From Caulobacter sp. UNC358MFTsu5.1 (GTDB taxonomy: Bacteria > Pseudomonadota > Alphaproteobacteria > Caulobacterales > Caulobacteraceae): DNA of 64,000 nt. Made by a program: the position numbers and the translations under genes. Positions 45,461-53,517 of this stretch are shown one piece after another (position 1 is the stretch's first letter; each line of letters opens with the position of its first letter). The notes below the pieces were generated by a model. It was not told where the DNA came from. It ran no database searches and saw only the letters and a program-made list of their open reading frames with translations. The stretch spans positions 186,001 through 250,000 of the forward strand of contig NZ_JONW01000008.1 in assembly GCF_000712075.1 (NCBI RefSeq), given 5' to 3'.

Positions 45461-46086
45461 AGACCGCACCCGCCCAGCAAAGCCGCTCGTTCTGGCTCAA
45501 GCAGCTGCACCAGTGGCACTGGATCAGCGCCGCGATCAGCCTGATCGGCATGCTGCTGTTCGCGGTCACCGGCTTCACCCTGAACCACGCCGGCCAGATC
45601 GAGGCCAAGCCCAAGGTGGTCGACCGCAAGGCGACCCTGCCCGCCGACCTGCTGGCCGAGATCGCCAAGGGCCCGACCGAGGGCAAGCGCCCGCTGCCGA
45701 TCCGGGTCGAGACCTGGCTCGACAAGGCCGTCGAGGCCGACATCGCCCGCCGCGAGGGCGAGTGGTCGGAGGAAGAGGTCTATGTCGCCCTGGCCCGTCC
45801 CGGCGGCGACGCCTGGATCAGCATCGACCGCGCCACGGGCGCCGTCGAGCACGAGAAGACCACGCGCGGCGCGATCAGCCTGCTCAACGACCTGCACAAG
45901 GGCCGCAACGCCGGCAAGGCCTGGGGCTGGTTCATCGACGTCTTCGCCGGGGCCTGCGTGGTGTTCGCGGTCACCGGCCTGATCCTCCTGCAGTTCCACG
46001 CCCGGGCCCGCCCCCTGACCTGGCCCCTGGTGGCCGGCGGGCTGGTGATCCCGCTGCTGCTCGTCATCCTTTTCGTCCACCTGTGA
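45457..46086 (+). CDS. PepSY-associated transmembrane protein
   Basis: 209 residues from the GTG at 45457, chosen because the upstream part of the frame overlaps the regulatory box. LHQWHWISAAISLIGMLLFAVTGF and DLHKGRNAGKAWGWFIDVFAGACVVFAVTGL are the two signature membrane helices of PepSY-TM proteins, each preceded by LH(Q/K). A periplasmic PepSY-like portion lies between them and a third TM ends the protein. PepSY-TM members include ferric reductases and flavin-linked electron carriers. The His residues near the helices could hold heme. It is the first gene of a five-gene operon. Confidence 0.85.
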   Translation: MKTAPAQQSRSFWLKQLHQWHWISAAISLIGMLLFAVTGFTLNHAGQIEAKPKVVDRKATLPADLLAEIAKGPTEGKRPLPIRVETWLDKAVEADIARREGEWSEEEVYVALARPGGDAWISIDRATGAVEHEKTTRGAISLLNDLHKGRNAGKAWGWFIDVFAGACVVFAVTGLILLQFHARARPLTWPLVAGGLVIPLLLVILFVHL

Positions 46087-46097
46087 GGCGTCCCGCC

Positions 46098-46622
46098 ATG
46101 AAGCGATCCCTGTCCCTGCTGACCTTCTCGGCCCTCGGCGCCGCCGGCGTCGCGACGCCGGCCCTGGCCGCCGACCTCAACGTCACCGTCGAGGTGCCGC
46201 GCCTGACGGTGGCCGAGTACCACAAGCCCTATGTCTCGATCTGGATCGAGAACCCGGCCGACGCCACCGCCGCAGGCACCCTGGCCGTCTGGTACGACGC
46301 CGACTCCAAGGAGGACAAAGGCGTCAAGTGGCTGAAGGACATGCGCCAGTGGTGGCGCAAGGCCGGCCGCACCATGAGCTTCCCCGCCGACGGGATCAGC
46401 GGCGCCACCCGTGCGCCCGGCCCGCAGAAGCTGGTGTTCAGCGGCGCCAAGGGCCCGCTGAAGGACCTCAAGCCCGGCCAGTACAACCTGGTGGTCGAGG
46501 CCGCCCGCGAGGTGGGCGGCCAGGAAGCCGTCCGCGTCCCGTTCACCTGGGGCAAGCCGGGCGCGCCGGCCACCGCCAAGGGCGCGACCGAGCTCGGCGC
46601 CGTCACCGTCGCCGTCAAATAA
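46098..46622 (+). CDS. DUF2271 periplasmic protein, probable ApbE flavinylation substrate
   Basis: 174 residues. Signal peptide (MKRSLSLLTFSALGAAGVATPALAA). The mature domain has SIWIENPADATAAGTLAVWYDADSKED and the DUF2271 core WWRKAGRTM. Then FPADGISGATRAPG: Asp98-Gly-Ile-Ser-Gly-Ala-Thr104 fits the D-x-x-S-G-A-T/S motif at which ApbE links FMN to a Thr. It would therefore be a periplasmic covalent flavoprotein, an electron carrier. An apbE gene lies two genes downstream. From memory, DUF2271 was reported among flavinylated extracytosolic domains. Confidence 0.85.
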   Translation: MKRSLSLLTFSALGAAGVATPALAADLNVTVEVPRLTVAEYHKPYVSIWIENPADATAAGTLAVWYDADSKEDKGVKWLKDMRQWWRKAGRTMSFPADGISGATRAPGPQKLVFSGAKGPLKDLKPGQYNLVVEAAREVGGQEAVRVPFTWGKPGAPATAKGATELGAVTVAVK

Positions 46623-46641
46623 GCCAACAGAGAGCAACGCC

Positions 46642-47568
46642 ATGACCTTCAAGAAGCGCCTTCTCGCCGTCGCCGCCGGGGTCGCCCTGCTGGCCCTGCC
46701 GCTCGCCGCCAACGCCCACCGCGGATGGATCCTGCCCTCGGCCACCGTGCTGTCGGGCGAAAGCGCCTGGGTGGGCGTCGACGCGGCCGTCTCCAACGAA
46801 CTGTTCTACGCCGACCACAACGCCATGCGGCTGGACGCCATCACGGTCACCACGCCCGACGGTTCGGTCGAGAAGGTCCAGAACCCGTTCACCGGCAAGT
46901 ACCGCTCGGTCTTCGACGTGCCGCTGTCCAAGCCGGGCACCTACAAGATCGGCTCGTTCTCCAACACGGTCATGGCCAGCTGGACCGAGAACGGCGAGGT
47001 CAAGCGCTTCCGCGGCTCGCCCGAGGACTTCGCCAAGCAGGTCCCGGCCGGCGCCGCCGACCTGAAGACCATCAAGAGCTCGAACCGCAACGAGACCTTC
47101 GTCACCCGCGACGCGCCGACCACCACGGTGTTCGCCCCGACCGGCAAGGGGCTGGAACTGGTCCCGGTGACCCACCCCAACGACGTGGTGTCCGGCGAGG
47201 CGGCGACCTTCAAGTTTCTGCTGGACGGCAAGCCGGCCGCCGACCTGGAAGTGACCTTCGCCCCCGGCAATTCGCGCTACCGCGCCACGCCCGGCGACTT
47301 CAAGGTCAAGACCGGCGCCGACGGGTCGTTCAAGGTCACCTTCCCGGAAGCGGGCATGTACTGGATGAACGCGGTGGTGCGCACGGGCGAGACCGGCCGA
47401 CGTCCCGAGGGCGGCCCTCCGGGCGGTCCCGGCGGTCCGGGCGGCGGCATGGGCGGCATGCCCGGCATGGGCGGCCCCGGCGGCGGCCAGCAAGGTCCCG
47501 CCACGCCCCTGGCCGGCAACGGCATGAGCGCCAGCTACACCGCCACGCTCGAAGCCCAGCGGCCGTAG
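46642..47568 (+). CDS. DUF4198 periplasmic protein, possible metal binder
   Basis: 308 residues. The signal peptide MTFKKRLLAVAAGVALLALPLAANA would leave His at the mature N-terminus (HRGWILPSAT), as in copper 'His-brace' and CopC-like proteins. A DUF4198 Ig-like body follows (VGVDAAVSNELFYADHNAMRLD, then FKFLLDGKPAADLEVTFAPGN). After that comes a Gly/Pro/Met-rich loop (GGGMGGMPGMGGPGGG) before the last strand. Related DUF4198 proteins are linked to nickel or cobalt transport. It is the third gene of the operon. Confidence 0.85.
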   Translation: MTFKKRLLAVAAGVALLALPLAANAHRGWILPSATVLSGESAWVGVDAAVSNELFYADHNAMRLDAITVTTPDGSVEKVQNPFTGKYRSVFDVPLSKPGTYKIGSFSNTVMASWTENGEVKRFRGSPEDFAKQVPAGAADLKTIKSSNRNETFVTRDAPTTTVFAPTGKGLELVPVTHPNDVVSGEAATFKFLLDGKPAADLEVTFAPGNSRYRATPGDFKVKTGADGSFKVTFPEAGMYWMNAVVRTGETGRRPEGGPPGGPGGPGGGMGGMPGMGGPGGGQQGPATPLAGNGMSASYTATLEAQRP

Positions 47569-47582
47569 GGCCAACACACGTT

Positions 47583-47688
47583 GTCATCCCGGAAAGCGCG
47601 GAGCGCTTGTCCGGGACCCAGGGCGGCCGCACCGCATCCGCCCGGTCCCCTGGGTCCCGGACAGCCTCTGCGAGGCTTCCGGGATGAC
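47583..47688. repeat. Dispersed palindromic repeat, family A (copy 6, inside the PepSY operon)
   Basis: A complete element in the 140-base gap between the DUF4198 gene and apbE. Both neighbours are plus strand and likely cotranscribed. Confidence 0.85.
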
Positions 47689-47708
47689 AAAGGTTGAGCA
47701 ACATCCCC

Positions 47709-48701
47709 ATGACCCGCGTCCTCGTCCCCCAGCTGACCGAGCCGCCCGCCCGCCCGATCGGCGGCGCGGTGCTGGCGCTCGGCGGCGAGACGATGGGCAC
47801 GACCTGGTCGGTCAAGCTGGTCGCGCCGCCCACGGCCCAGGCCGACGCCCTGACCGCCATGGCCCGGCGCGAACTGGACGGCGTCGTCGCGGAGATGAGC
47901 CCGTGGGAGCCCCTGTCGGACCTGTCGCGCTACAACCGCGCCGCCGCCGGGACCTGGACCGCCCTGCCCCCGGCCTTCGCCGAGGTGCTGCGCTGCGCCC
48001 TCGAGATCGCCGAGCGGACCGACGGCGCCTTCGACCCGACCCTGGGCGCTCTGGTCGACCTGTGGGGCTTCGGCCCCCGCCCCTTCTCCGGCGCTCCGCC
48101 GGAAGCCCAGGACATCGCCAAGGCCCGCGCGCCCGCCGGCTGGCGTCGCGTGACGCTGGACGGCGACAGCCTGTTCCAGCCCGGCGGCCTGCGGCTGGAC
48201 CTCAACGGGATCGCCAAGGGCTTCGCGGTCGACCGGGTGGCCGCCGCCCTCGACCGCGCCGGCGCGCGCTCGTACCTGGTCGAGGTCGGGGGCGAACTGC
48301 GCGGGACCGGCGCCAAGCCCGACGGCCAGCCCTGGTGGGTCGAGCTGGAGCGCCCCACGACCGCCAATGACGGCCTGCGCACCCTGGTCGCCCTGCACGG
48401 CCTGTCGGCGGCGACCTCGGGCGACTACCGGCGGTTCTTCGAGCACGACGGCCGCCGCTACGCCCACACCCTGGACCCGGCCACCGCCGCGCCGGTGGAC
48501 CACGCCACGGTCAGCGTCACGGTGCTGGACAAGACCTGCATGCGGGCCGACGCCTGGGCCACGGCCCTGACCGTGATGCGGCCCGACGCCGCCCTGGCCT
48601 TCGCGACGGCGCACGGCCTGGCCGCCATGATCCTGGCGAACGGGCCGGCGGGCCTGGAGGAGCGCCTGTCGCCCGCCCTGACGGCGATGCTCGACGCATG
48701 A
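47709..48701 (+). CDS. apbE: FAD:protein FMN transferase (ApbE)
   Basis: 330 residues from the ATG at 47709; a TTG five codons earlier is in frame. Motifs: GGETMGTTWSVKL at the N-terminus, MSPWEPLSDLSRYNR, AFDPTLGALVDLWGFG, LDLNGIAKGFAVDRV, YLVEVGGELRGTG, and the Mg2+/FAD site YAHTLDPATAAPVDHATVSV with Asp/Thr in MRADAWATAL. It attaches FMN to Thr/Ser of exported or membrane proteins. Unlike most ApbEs, no lipoprotein or Sec signal is visible, which suggests action in the cytoplasm before export. It overlaps the next gene by four bases. Confidence 0.92.
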   Translation: MTRVLVPQLTEPPARPIGGAVLALGGETMGTTWSVKLVAPPTAQADALTAMARRELDGVVAEMSPWEPLSDLSRYNRAAAGTWTALPPAFAEVLRCALEIAERTDGAFDPTLGALVDLWGFGPRPFSGAPPEAQDIAKARAPAGWRRVTLDGDSLFQPGGLRLDLNGIAKGFAVDRVAAALDRAGARSYLVEVGGELRGTGAKPDGQPWWVELERPTTANDGLRTLVALHGLSAATSGDYRRFFEHDGRRYAHTLDPATAAPVDHATVSVTVLDKTCMRADAWATALTVMRPDAALAFATAHGLAAMILANGPAGLEERLSPALTAMLDA

Positions 48702-50227
48702 GCGCGTTCGAAGCCCTCTCCTCCGACCGCCTGACCAACGCCGGCCTGGTGCTGTGCGCCTACATGCTGTTCTGCCTGGCCATCGCCGTGCGCGAGGCCC
48801 TGCGCCAGCGCGCCGCCCGCCGCGCGGCCCAGGCCCTGTCGGCGGGGAGCGGCGCGCCGGTCCTGGTCGTCCACACCAGCCAGACCGGCTTCGCCGAGGA
48901 GCTGGCCATGGCCACCGCCAAGCTGCTGGGCGACGCCGGGGCGCGGGTGACGCTGAAGAGCCTGGCCGAGGTCACCACCGCCGATCTGTCCAGCGCGGGC
49001 CGCGCCCTGTTCGTGGTCAGCACCACCGGCGAAGGCGACGCCCCCGACACCGCCCGCCGCTTCATCCGCGACGTGATGGGCGGCCAGCCTGCCCTGCACG
49101 GCCTGAGCTACGGCGTCCTGGCCCTGGGCGACAGCAGCTACGCCCACTTCTGCGCCTTCGGCCGGACCCTGGACGCCTGGCTGGCCCGCCACGGCGCCGC
49201 GCCGCTGTTCGACCGGGTCGAGGTCGACGACGGCGACCCGGCCGCCCTGCGCCACTGGCAATCGCATGTCGGCCTGCTGGCCGGCGTCACCGACGCCCCC
49301 GACTGGACCCGCCCCCGCTACGGCCGCTGGCGGCTGGCCGAGCGCCGGCGCCTCAACCCGGGCAGCCCCGCCGACGCGGCCTTCCACCTGCGCCTGGAGC
49401 CGCTGGACGCCGTCACCTGGGAGGCCGGCGACATCCTGGAGGTCGGGCCGCGCAACGACCCGGCCGAGGTCGCCGCCCTGCTGGCCCGGCTGGGGCTGGA
49501 CCCCGCCGCGCCGGTGACCGCCGACGAGGCGACGCGCCTGGGCGACGTCCTGTCCTGGCGCCGCCTGCCGCACGACAGCGCGCCGGCCACGACGGCCCAG
49601 GGCCTGGTCGACGCCCTGCCCCCCCTGCCCCACCGCGAATATTCGATCGCCTCGCTGCCGGCCGACGGCGGGGTCGAGCTGCTGGTCCGGGCCATGAAAC
49701 GGGCCGACGGCAAGCCGGGCCTGGGCTCGGGCTGGCTGACCGCTCATGCCGCCGAAGGGGCCGAGATCGCCGCCCGGGTGCGGACCAACCGGTCGTTCCA
49801 CGGCCCGGCCGACGACCGGCCGCTGATCCTGATCGGCAACGGCACGGGCCTGGCGGGCCTGCGCGCCCACCTCAAGGCCCGGGCGGCCGCGGGGCGTCAC
49901 CGCAACTGGCTGGTGTTCGGCGAGCGCACCTCGGCCCACGACTTCTTCCATCGCGGCGAGATCGAGGCCTGGCAGGCCGGCGGCGTGCTGGCGCGCCTGG
50001 ACCTGGCCTTCTCCCGCGACCAGGACCGCAAGGTCTATGTCCAGCACCGCCTGATGGAGGCCGCCGACACCCTGCGCGCCTGGATCGCCGACGGCGCGGC
50101 GATCTATGTCTGCGGCTCGCTGGAGGGCATGTCGGGGGACGTGCACGCCGTGCTCGTGGCCGTGCTCGGCGCGGACACGGTGGAGCGCCTGACGGACGAA
50201 GGGCTGTATCGGCGGGACGTGTACTGA
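48698..50227 (+). CDS. Membrane-anchored diflavin reductase (sulfite-reductase flavoprotein type)
   Basis: 509 residues. One N-terminal TM (LVLCAYMLFCLAIAV). A flavodoxin domain follows (VLVVHTSQTGFAEELAMATAK, then VVSTTGEGDAPDTARRF, then VLALGDSSYAHFCAFG). Then an FAD-binding FNR-type domain with REYSIAS, and an NADP-binding part GNGTGLAGLRA, LVFGERTSAHDFF and YVCGSLEGM. This is the CysJ/cytochrome P450 reductase plan. It would carry electrons from NADPH through FAD and FMN to a membrane partner, here most likely the PepSY protein and the flavinylated DUF2271 protein. ATG overlaps the apbE stop. Confidence 0.9.
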   Translation: MSAFEALSSDRLTNAGLVLCAYMLFCLAIAVREALRQRAARRAAQALSAGSGAPVLVVHTSQTGFAEELAMATAKLLGDAGARVTLKSLAEVTTADLSSAGRALFVVSTTGEGDAPDTARRFIRDVMGGQPALHGLSYGVLALGDSSYAHFCAFGRTLDAWLARHGAAPLFDRVEVDDGDPAALRHWQSHVGLLAGVTDAPDWTRPRYGRWRLAERRRLNPGSPADAAFHLRLEPLDAVTWEAGDILEVGPRNDPAEVAALLARLGLDPAAPVTADEATRLGDVLSWRRLPHDSAPATTAQGLVDALPPLPHREYSIASLPADGGVELLVRAMKRADGKPGLGSGWLTAHAAEGAEIAARVRTNRSFHGPADDRPLILIGNGTGLAGLRAHLKARAAAGRHRNWLVFGERTSAHDFFHRGEIEAWQAGGVLARLDLAFSRDQDRKVYVQHRLMEAADTLRAWIADGAAIYVCGSLEGMSGDVHAVLVAVLGADTVERLTDEGLYRRDVY

Positions 50228-50228
50228 A

Positions 50229-50313
50229 GCCGGGGACATGCCCTCGCGGCGTGTCCCCATCAGCATCCACGGCGCCAAGACTTGGGGACACGCCGCGAGG
50301 GCATGTCCCCGGC
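50229..50313. repeat. Dispersed palindromic repeat, family B (copy 3)
   Basis: Arms GCCGGGGACATGCCC... and ...GGGCATGTCCCCGGC with CAGCATCCACGG in the loop. A family C element follows eleven bases later. Confidence 0.86.
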
Positions 50314-50324
50314 CGCGCTTGAAG

Positions 50325-50394
50325 GTGGGGACACACACTCACGGCAAAGTCCCTGCCGAATGATCACGGATCGCGGGGTGAGTGTGTGTCCCCT
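50325..50394. repeat. Dispersed palindromic repeat, family C (copy 2)
   Basis: TGGGGACACACACTCAC and GTGAGTGTGTGTCCCC arms enclose about 38 bases. It abuts the mobA-type gene stop. Confidence 0.85.
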
Positions 50395-50400
50395 GTTCCG

Positions 50401-50955
50401 TCAGCCGCCCGACAGCGCCGCCCGCTCCTCCGGCGTGTTCGCGCCGCGCAGCCGCAGCTTCACCGTCTCGTCGCAAGCCAGCGTCGCCAGCCCCGCCCGC
50501 TCGACCAGCCGCCGCAACGGCCAGCCGGGCTCGGCGTCGGCCGGCAGGGCCGCCAAGGTCACCACCATCGGCACCGGCAAACCCTCATAGACCGCCCCCG
50601 GCGCCCCCGCCGCCAGCAGCGGCGCCAGGTCGTCCGCCGTTGCGGTCGGGGCGTCCACCGCCAGGACCAGGGCCCGCGCCAGGCCGTGGGCCGCCAGGGC
50701 CCGGGCCCCGGCCAGCACCCCGCCGACCGGTCCCGCCCCGGGGGCCGGGTCGTCGACGTGCTCGAGGCCGTGGTCGCGTCCCGCCGTCAGCACCCGGACC
50801 GCGCCGGCCGCGCGGGCCAGCGCCGCCACGCGGTCGACCGCCCGGCGGCCGTCCCAGTCCAGGGCCGCCTTGTCGGCGCCCATGCGGCGCGAGGCCCCGC
50901 CGGTCAGGATGATCGCCCCAAATAGGATCGAGGATGGGGTCGTGCTGGGGGTCAT
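50401..50955 (-). CDS. mobA: Molybdenum cofactor guanylyltransferase
   Basis: 184 residues. The nucleotidyltransferase start [20 protein letters not shown] has the MobA G-G-x-S-x-R-M-G signature and the conserved Lys. [19 protein letters not shown] and [14 protein letters not shown] (Asp for Mg2+) follow. It attaches GMP to molybdopterin to give the dinucleotide cofactor. No other molybdenum gene is adjacent. Confidence 0.85.
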   Translation of the reverse strand: MTPSTTPSSILFGAIILTGGASRRMGADKAALDWDGRRAVDRVAALARAAGAVRVLTAGRDHGLEHVDDPAPGAGPVGGVLAGARALAAHGLARALVLAVDAPTATADDLAPLLAAGAPGAVYEGLPVPMVVTLAALPADAEPGWPLRRLVERAGLATLACDETVKLRLRGANTPEERAALSGG

Positions 50956-51147
50956 GGCGTCAATCTAGGTCAGACAAAGTTCCTCGTCTGCATCCCTGTT
51001 TCTCGCGACGAGTCCGGACGAAAGCAGGAAACGACGCCGCCCTGATCGCGCTGTCAGACCCTGTGCTCCATCAAAGACTTGCGCCTCGTCTTCCAAGACA
51101 CGGCCAAAACGGTCTAGTGTCCGCCGCGATCAAGGGACGGACCATCG

Positions 51148-52209
51148 ATGAACGACCGCAACGAGCGTCAACGCCGCCGCACGACCCAGAGCGCGACCAT
51201 CCGCGACGTGGCGGCCCTGGCCGGGGTCTCGCCCATGACGGTGTCGCGGGTCATCAACCGCGAGACGACGGTCAAGTCCGAGACCAAGGCCCTGGTGGAC
51301 GCGGCGATCCGCGACCTGAACTACGCGCCCAACCCCGCCGCCCGCAGCCTGGCCGGCTCGGCCCCGTTCCGCATCGGCCTGCTCTACGACAACCCCTCGA
51401 CCGGCTACCTGTCGGAATTCCTGGTCGGGGCCCTGGACGAGAGCAGCCGCACCGGCGCCCAGGTGGTCATCGAGAAGTGCGCCGAGCCCGAGCTGGCCGG
51501 CGCCACCCTGACCCGCCTGCTGAAGACCGGCGTCGACGGCCTGATCCTGCCCGCCCCCCTCTGCGAGAGCGCCACGGTCCTGGCCGAGGTCAGGAAGGCC
51601 GGCGCCGCCGCCGTCGCCGTGGCCCCGGGCATGCCCAGCGCCGACATGGCCACCATCCGCATCGACAACGAGGCGGCCGCCTACGAGCTGGCCGAGCACC
51701 TGCTGGCCCTGGGCCACAAGCGCTTCGGCGTCATCAAGGGCCATCCCAACCAGACGGTCAGCCAGCAGCGCCTGGACGGCTTCCTGGCGGCCCTGAAGGC
51801 GGGCGGCGTGCCGGACACGAACGTCAGCGTCGAGCAGGGCTACTTCACCTACCGCTCGGGCCTGGAGGCCGCCGAGCGGCTGCTGGGCGAGGACGACCGC
51901 CCCACCGCCATCTTCGCCGGCAACGACGACATGGCCGCGGCCACGGCGGGGGTCGCCCACCGCATGGGCCTGGACGTGCCGGAAGACCTGTCGATCGTCG
52001 GCTTCGACGACACCTCGATCGCCGCCAACATCTGGCCGCCCCTGACCACCGTGCGCCAGCCGATCGCCGACATGGCCCGCGCCGCCGTCGACCTGGTGCT
52101 GGAAGAGATTCGCCGCAAGCGCGGCAAGGCCGGCGAGCCCCGCCAGCTGATGCACCCGCACACGGTCATCGTCCGCGACTCGACCGGCCCGGCTCCCAGC
52201 GAAGGCTGA
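51148..52209 (+). CDS. xylR: LacI-family regulator of xylose genes (XylR-like)
   Basis: 353 residues; ATG with AAGGGACGG upstream. The N-terminal LacI HTH is TIRDVAALAGVSPMTVSRVIN, followed by the hinge helix region PNPAARSLAGS. The rest is a periplasmic-binding-protein-like sensor (GLLYDNPSTGYLSEFLVGAL, then DGLILPAPLCES, then IFAGNDDMAAATAGVAHRMG). It lies immediately before xylX, with a perfect operator palindrome in between. In C. crescentus xylR is, to my knowledge, far from the xyl operon. It should repress xylX and xylE until xylose binds. Confidence 0.88.
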   Translation: MNDRNERQRRRTTQSATIRDVAALAGVSPMTVSRVINRETTVKSETKALVDAAIRDLNYAPNPAARSLAGSAPFRIGLLYDNPSTGYLSEFLVGALDESSRTGAQVVIEKCAEPELAGATLTRLLKTGVDGLILPAPLCESATVLAEVRKAGAAAVAVAPGMPSADMATIRIDNEAAAYELAEHLLALGHKRFGVIKGHPNQTVSQQRLDGFLAALKAGGVPDTNVSVEQGYFTYRSGLEAAERLLGEDDRPTAIFAGNDDMAAATAGVAHRMGLDVPEDLSIVGFDDTSIAANIWPPLTTVRQPIADMARAAVDLVLEEIRRKRGKAGEPRQLMHPHTVIVRDSTGPAPSEG

Positions 52210-52286
52210 TCCCGCCTGGGCGCGCCGATTACGCTCGCCAAGTCCATCAATTGTAATATCAAATCACCGACTTGCGCGACCATGCA

Positions 52287-52300
52287 TGTTAGCGCTAACA
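52287..52300. promoter_or_regulatory. XylR operator at the xylX promoter
   Basis: TGTTAGCGCTAACA is a perfect 14-base palindrome. The known C. crescentus xylX promoter carries TGTTAGCGCTACCA at the corresponding place, where XylR binds. TTGCGC at 52272 may serve as a -35. Confidence 0.85.
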
Positions 52301-52362
52301 GATGAACCGACGTGAACGAGCGTGACCATGGTCCGGTCGCACAGCTCGGCAAGGGAGAAGAC

Positions 52363-53517
52363 GTGGTGGGCATTGTGGAGTTCCTTCCCGAGGATTGGCG
52401 CGACGCGACCCTGCTGGGCCGTATCGACTTCGGCCAGGGTCCGACCCCCGTCCTGATCCGCGGCGGGCGGATCGAGGACGTCAGCAAGATCGCCCCGACC
52501 ACCTCCGACCTGATGAACGCCTTCGAGCCCGGCGCGGCGATCCCGCGCGGCGAGGACCTGGGCCCGCTGGAAGCGCTGGACGTGCGTCCGGTCTGGGCGA
52601 ACCCGGAAGGCGCGGCCGCCAAGCTGCTGGCCCCGGTCGACCTGCAGGTGCTGAAGGCCGCCGGCGTCACCTTCGCCGTCTCGACCCTGGAGCGGGTGAT
52701 CGAGGAGCGCGCCCGCGGCGACGCCGCCGCCGCCCTGAAGATCCGCGAGCAGCTGTCGGCCAGCATGGGCGGCGACCTGCGCAGCGTGAATCCGGGTTCC
52801 GAAGGCGCCGCGCGCCTGAAGGCCACCCTGATCGCCGACGGCCTGTGGTCGCAGTACCTGGAAGTGGCCATCGGCCCCGACGCCGAGATCTTCACCAAGG
52901 GCCCGACCCTGTCGTCTATGGGCTGGGGCGACCACGTGGGCGTCCGCAGCGACAGCCACTGGAACAACCCCGAGCCGGAAGTCGTGCTGCTGTGCGACGG
53001 CCAGGGCCGCATCCGCGGCGCCTCGCTGGGCAACGACGTCAACCTGCGCGACTTCGAAGGCCGCTCGGCCCTGCTGCTCAGCAAGGCCAAGGACAACAAC
53101 GCCAGCTGCTCGATCGGCCCGTTCTTCCGCCTGTTCGACGACGGCTTCGGCCTGGACGACGTCCGCAACGCCGAGGTCACGCTGAAGATCACCGGCCGCG
53201 ACAACTTCGTGCTGGACGGCCACAGCAACATGAGCCTGATCAGCCGCGACCCGGCGGTCCTGGCGGGCCAGGCCTACGGCAAGCAGCATCAGTATCCCGA
53301 CGGCTTCGCCCTGTTCCTGGGCACCATGTTCGCCCCGATCCAGGACCGCGACGCCGCCGGCCAAGGCTTCACCCACAAGGTCGGCGACCGCGTCCGCGTC
53401 GCCACCCCCAAGCTGGGCGTGCTGGAGAACGAGGTGACCACCTGCGATCTCGCCGCCCCCTGGACGTTCGGCGTCTCCGCCCTGATCCGCAACCTGGCCG
53501 GCCGAGGCCTGCTGTGA
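52363..53517 (+). CDS. xylX: 2-keto-3-deoxy-D-xylonate dehydratase XylX
   Basis: 384 residues from the GTG at 52363, preceded by AAGGGAG; the frame is open earlier but the start MVGIVEFLPEDW matches the known XylX N-terminus. FAH-fold core: GPTLSSMGWGDHVGVRSDSHWNNPEPEVVLL, then ASLGNDVNLRDFEGRSALLLSKAKDNNASCSIGPFF, with Glu/Asp ligands for Mg2+. It dehydrates 2-keto-3-deoxyxylonate to alpha-ketoglutarate semialdehyde. The stop overlaps the GTG of xylB. Confidence 0.96.
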   Translation: MVGIVEFLPEDWRDATLLGRIDFGQGPTPVLIRGGRIEDVSKIAPTTSDLMNAFEPGAAIPRGEDLGPLEALDVRPVWANPEGAAAKLLAPVDLQVLKAAGVTFAVSTLERVIEERARGDAAAALKIREQLSASMGGDLRSVNPGSEGAARLKATLIADGLWSQYLEVAIGPDAEIFTKGPTLSSMGWGDHVGVRSDSHWNNPEPEVVLLCDGQGRIRGASLGNDVNLRDFEGRSALLLSKAKDNNASCSIGPFFRLFDDGFGLDDVRNAEVTLKITGRDNFVLDGHSNMSLISRDPAVLAGQAYGKQHQYPDGFALFLGTMFAPIQDRDAAGQGFTHKVGDRVRVATPKLGVLENEVTTCDLAAPWTFGVSALIRNLAGRGLL

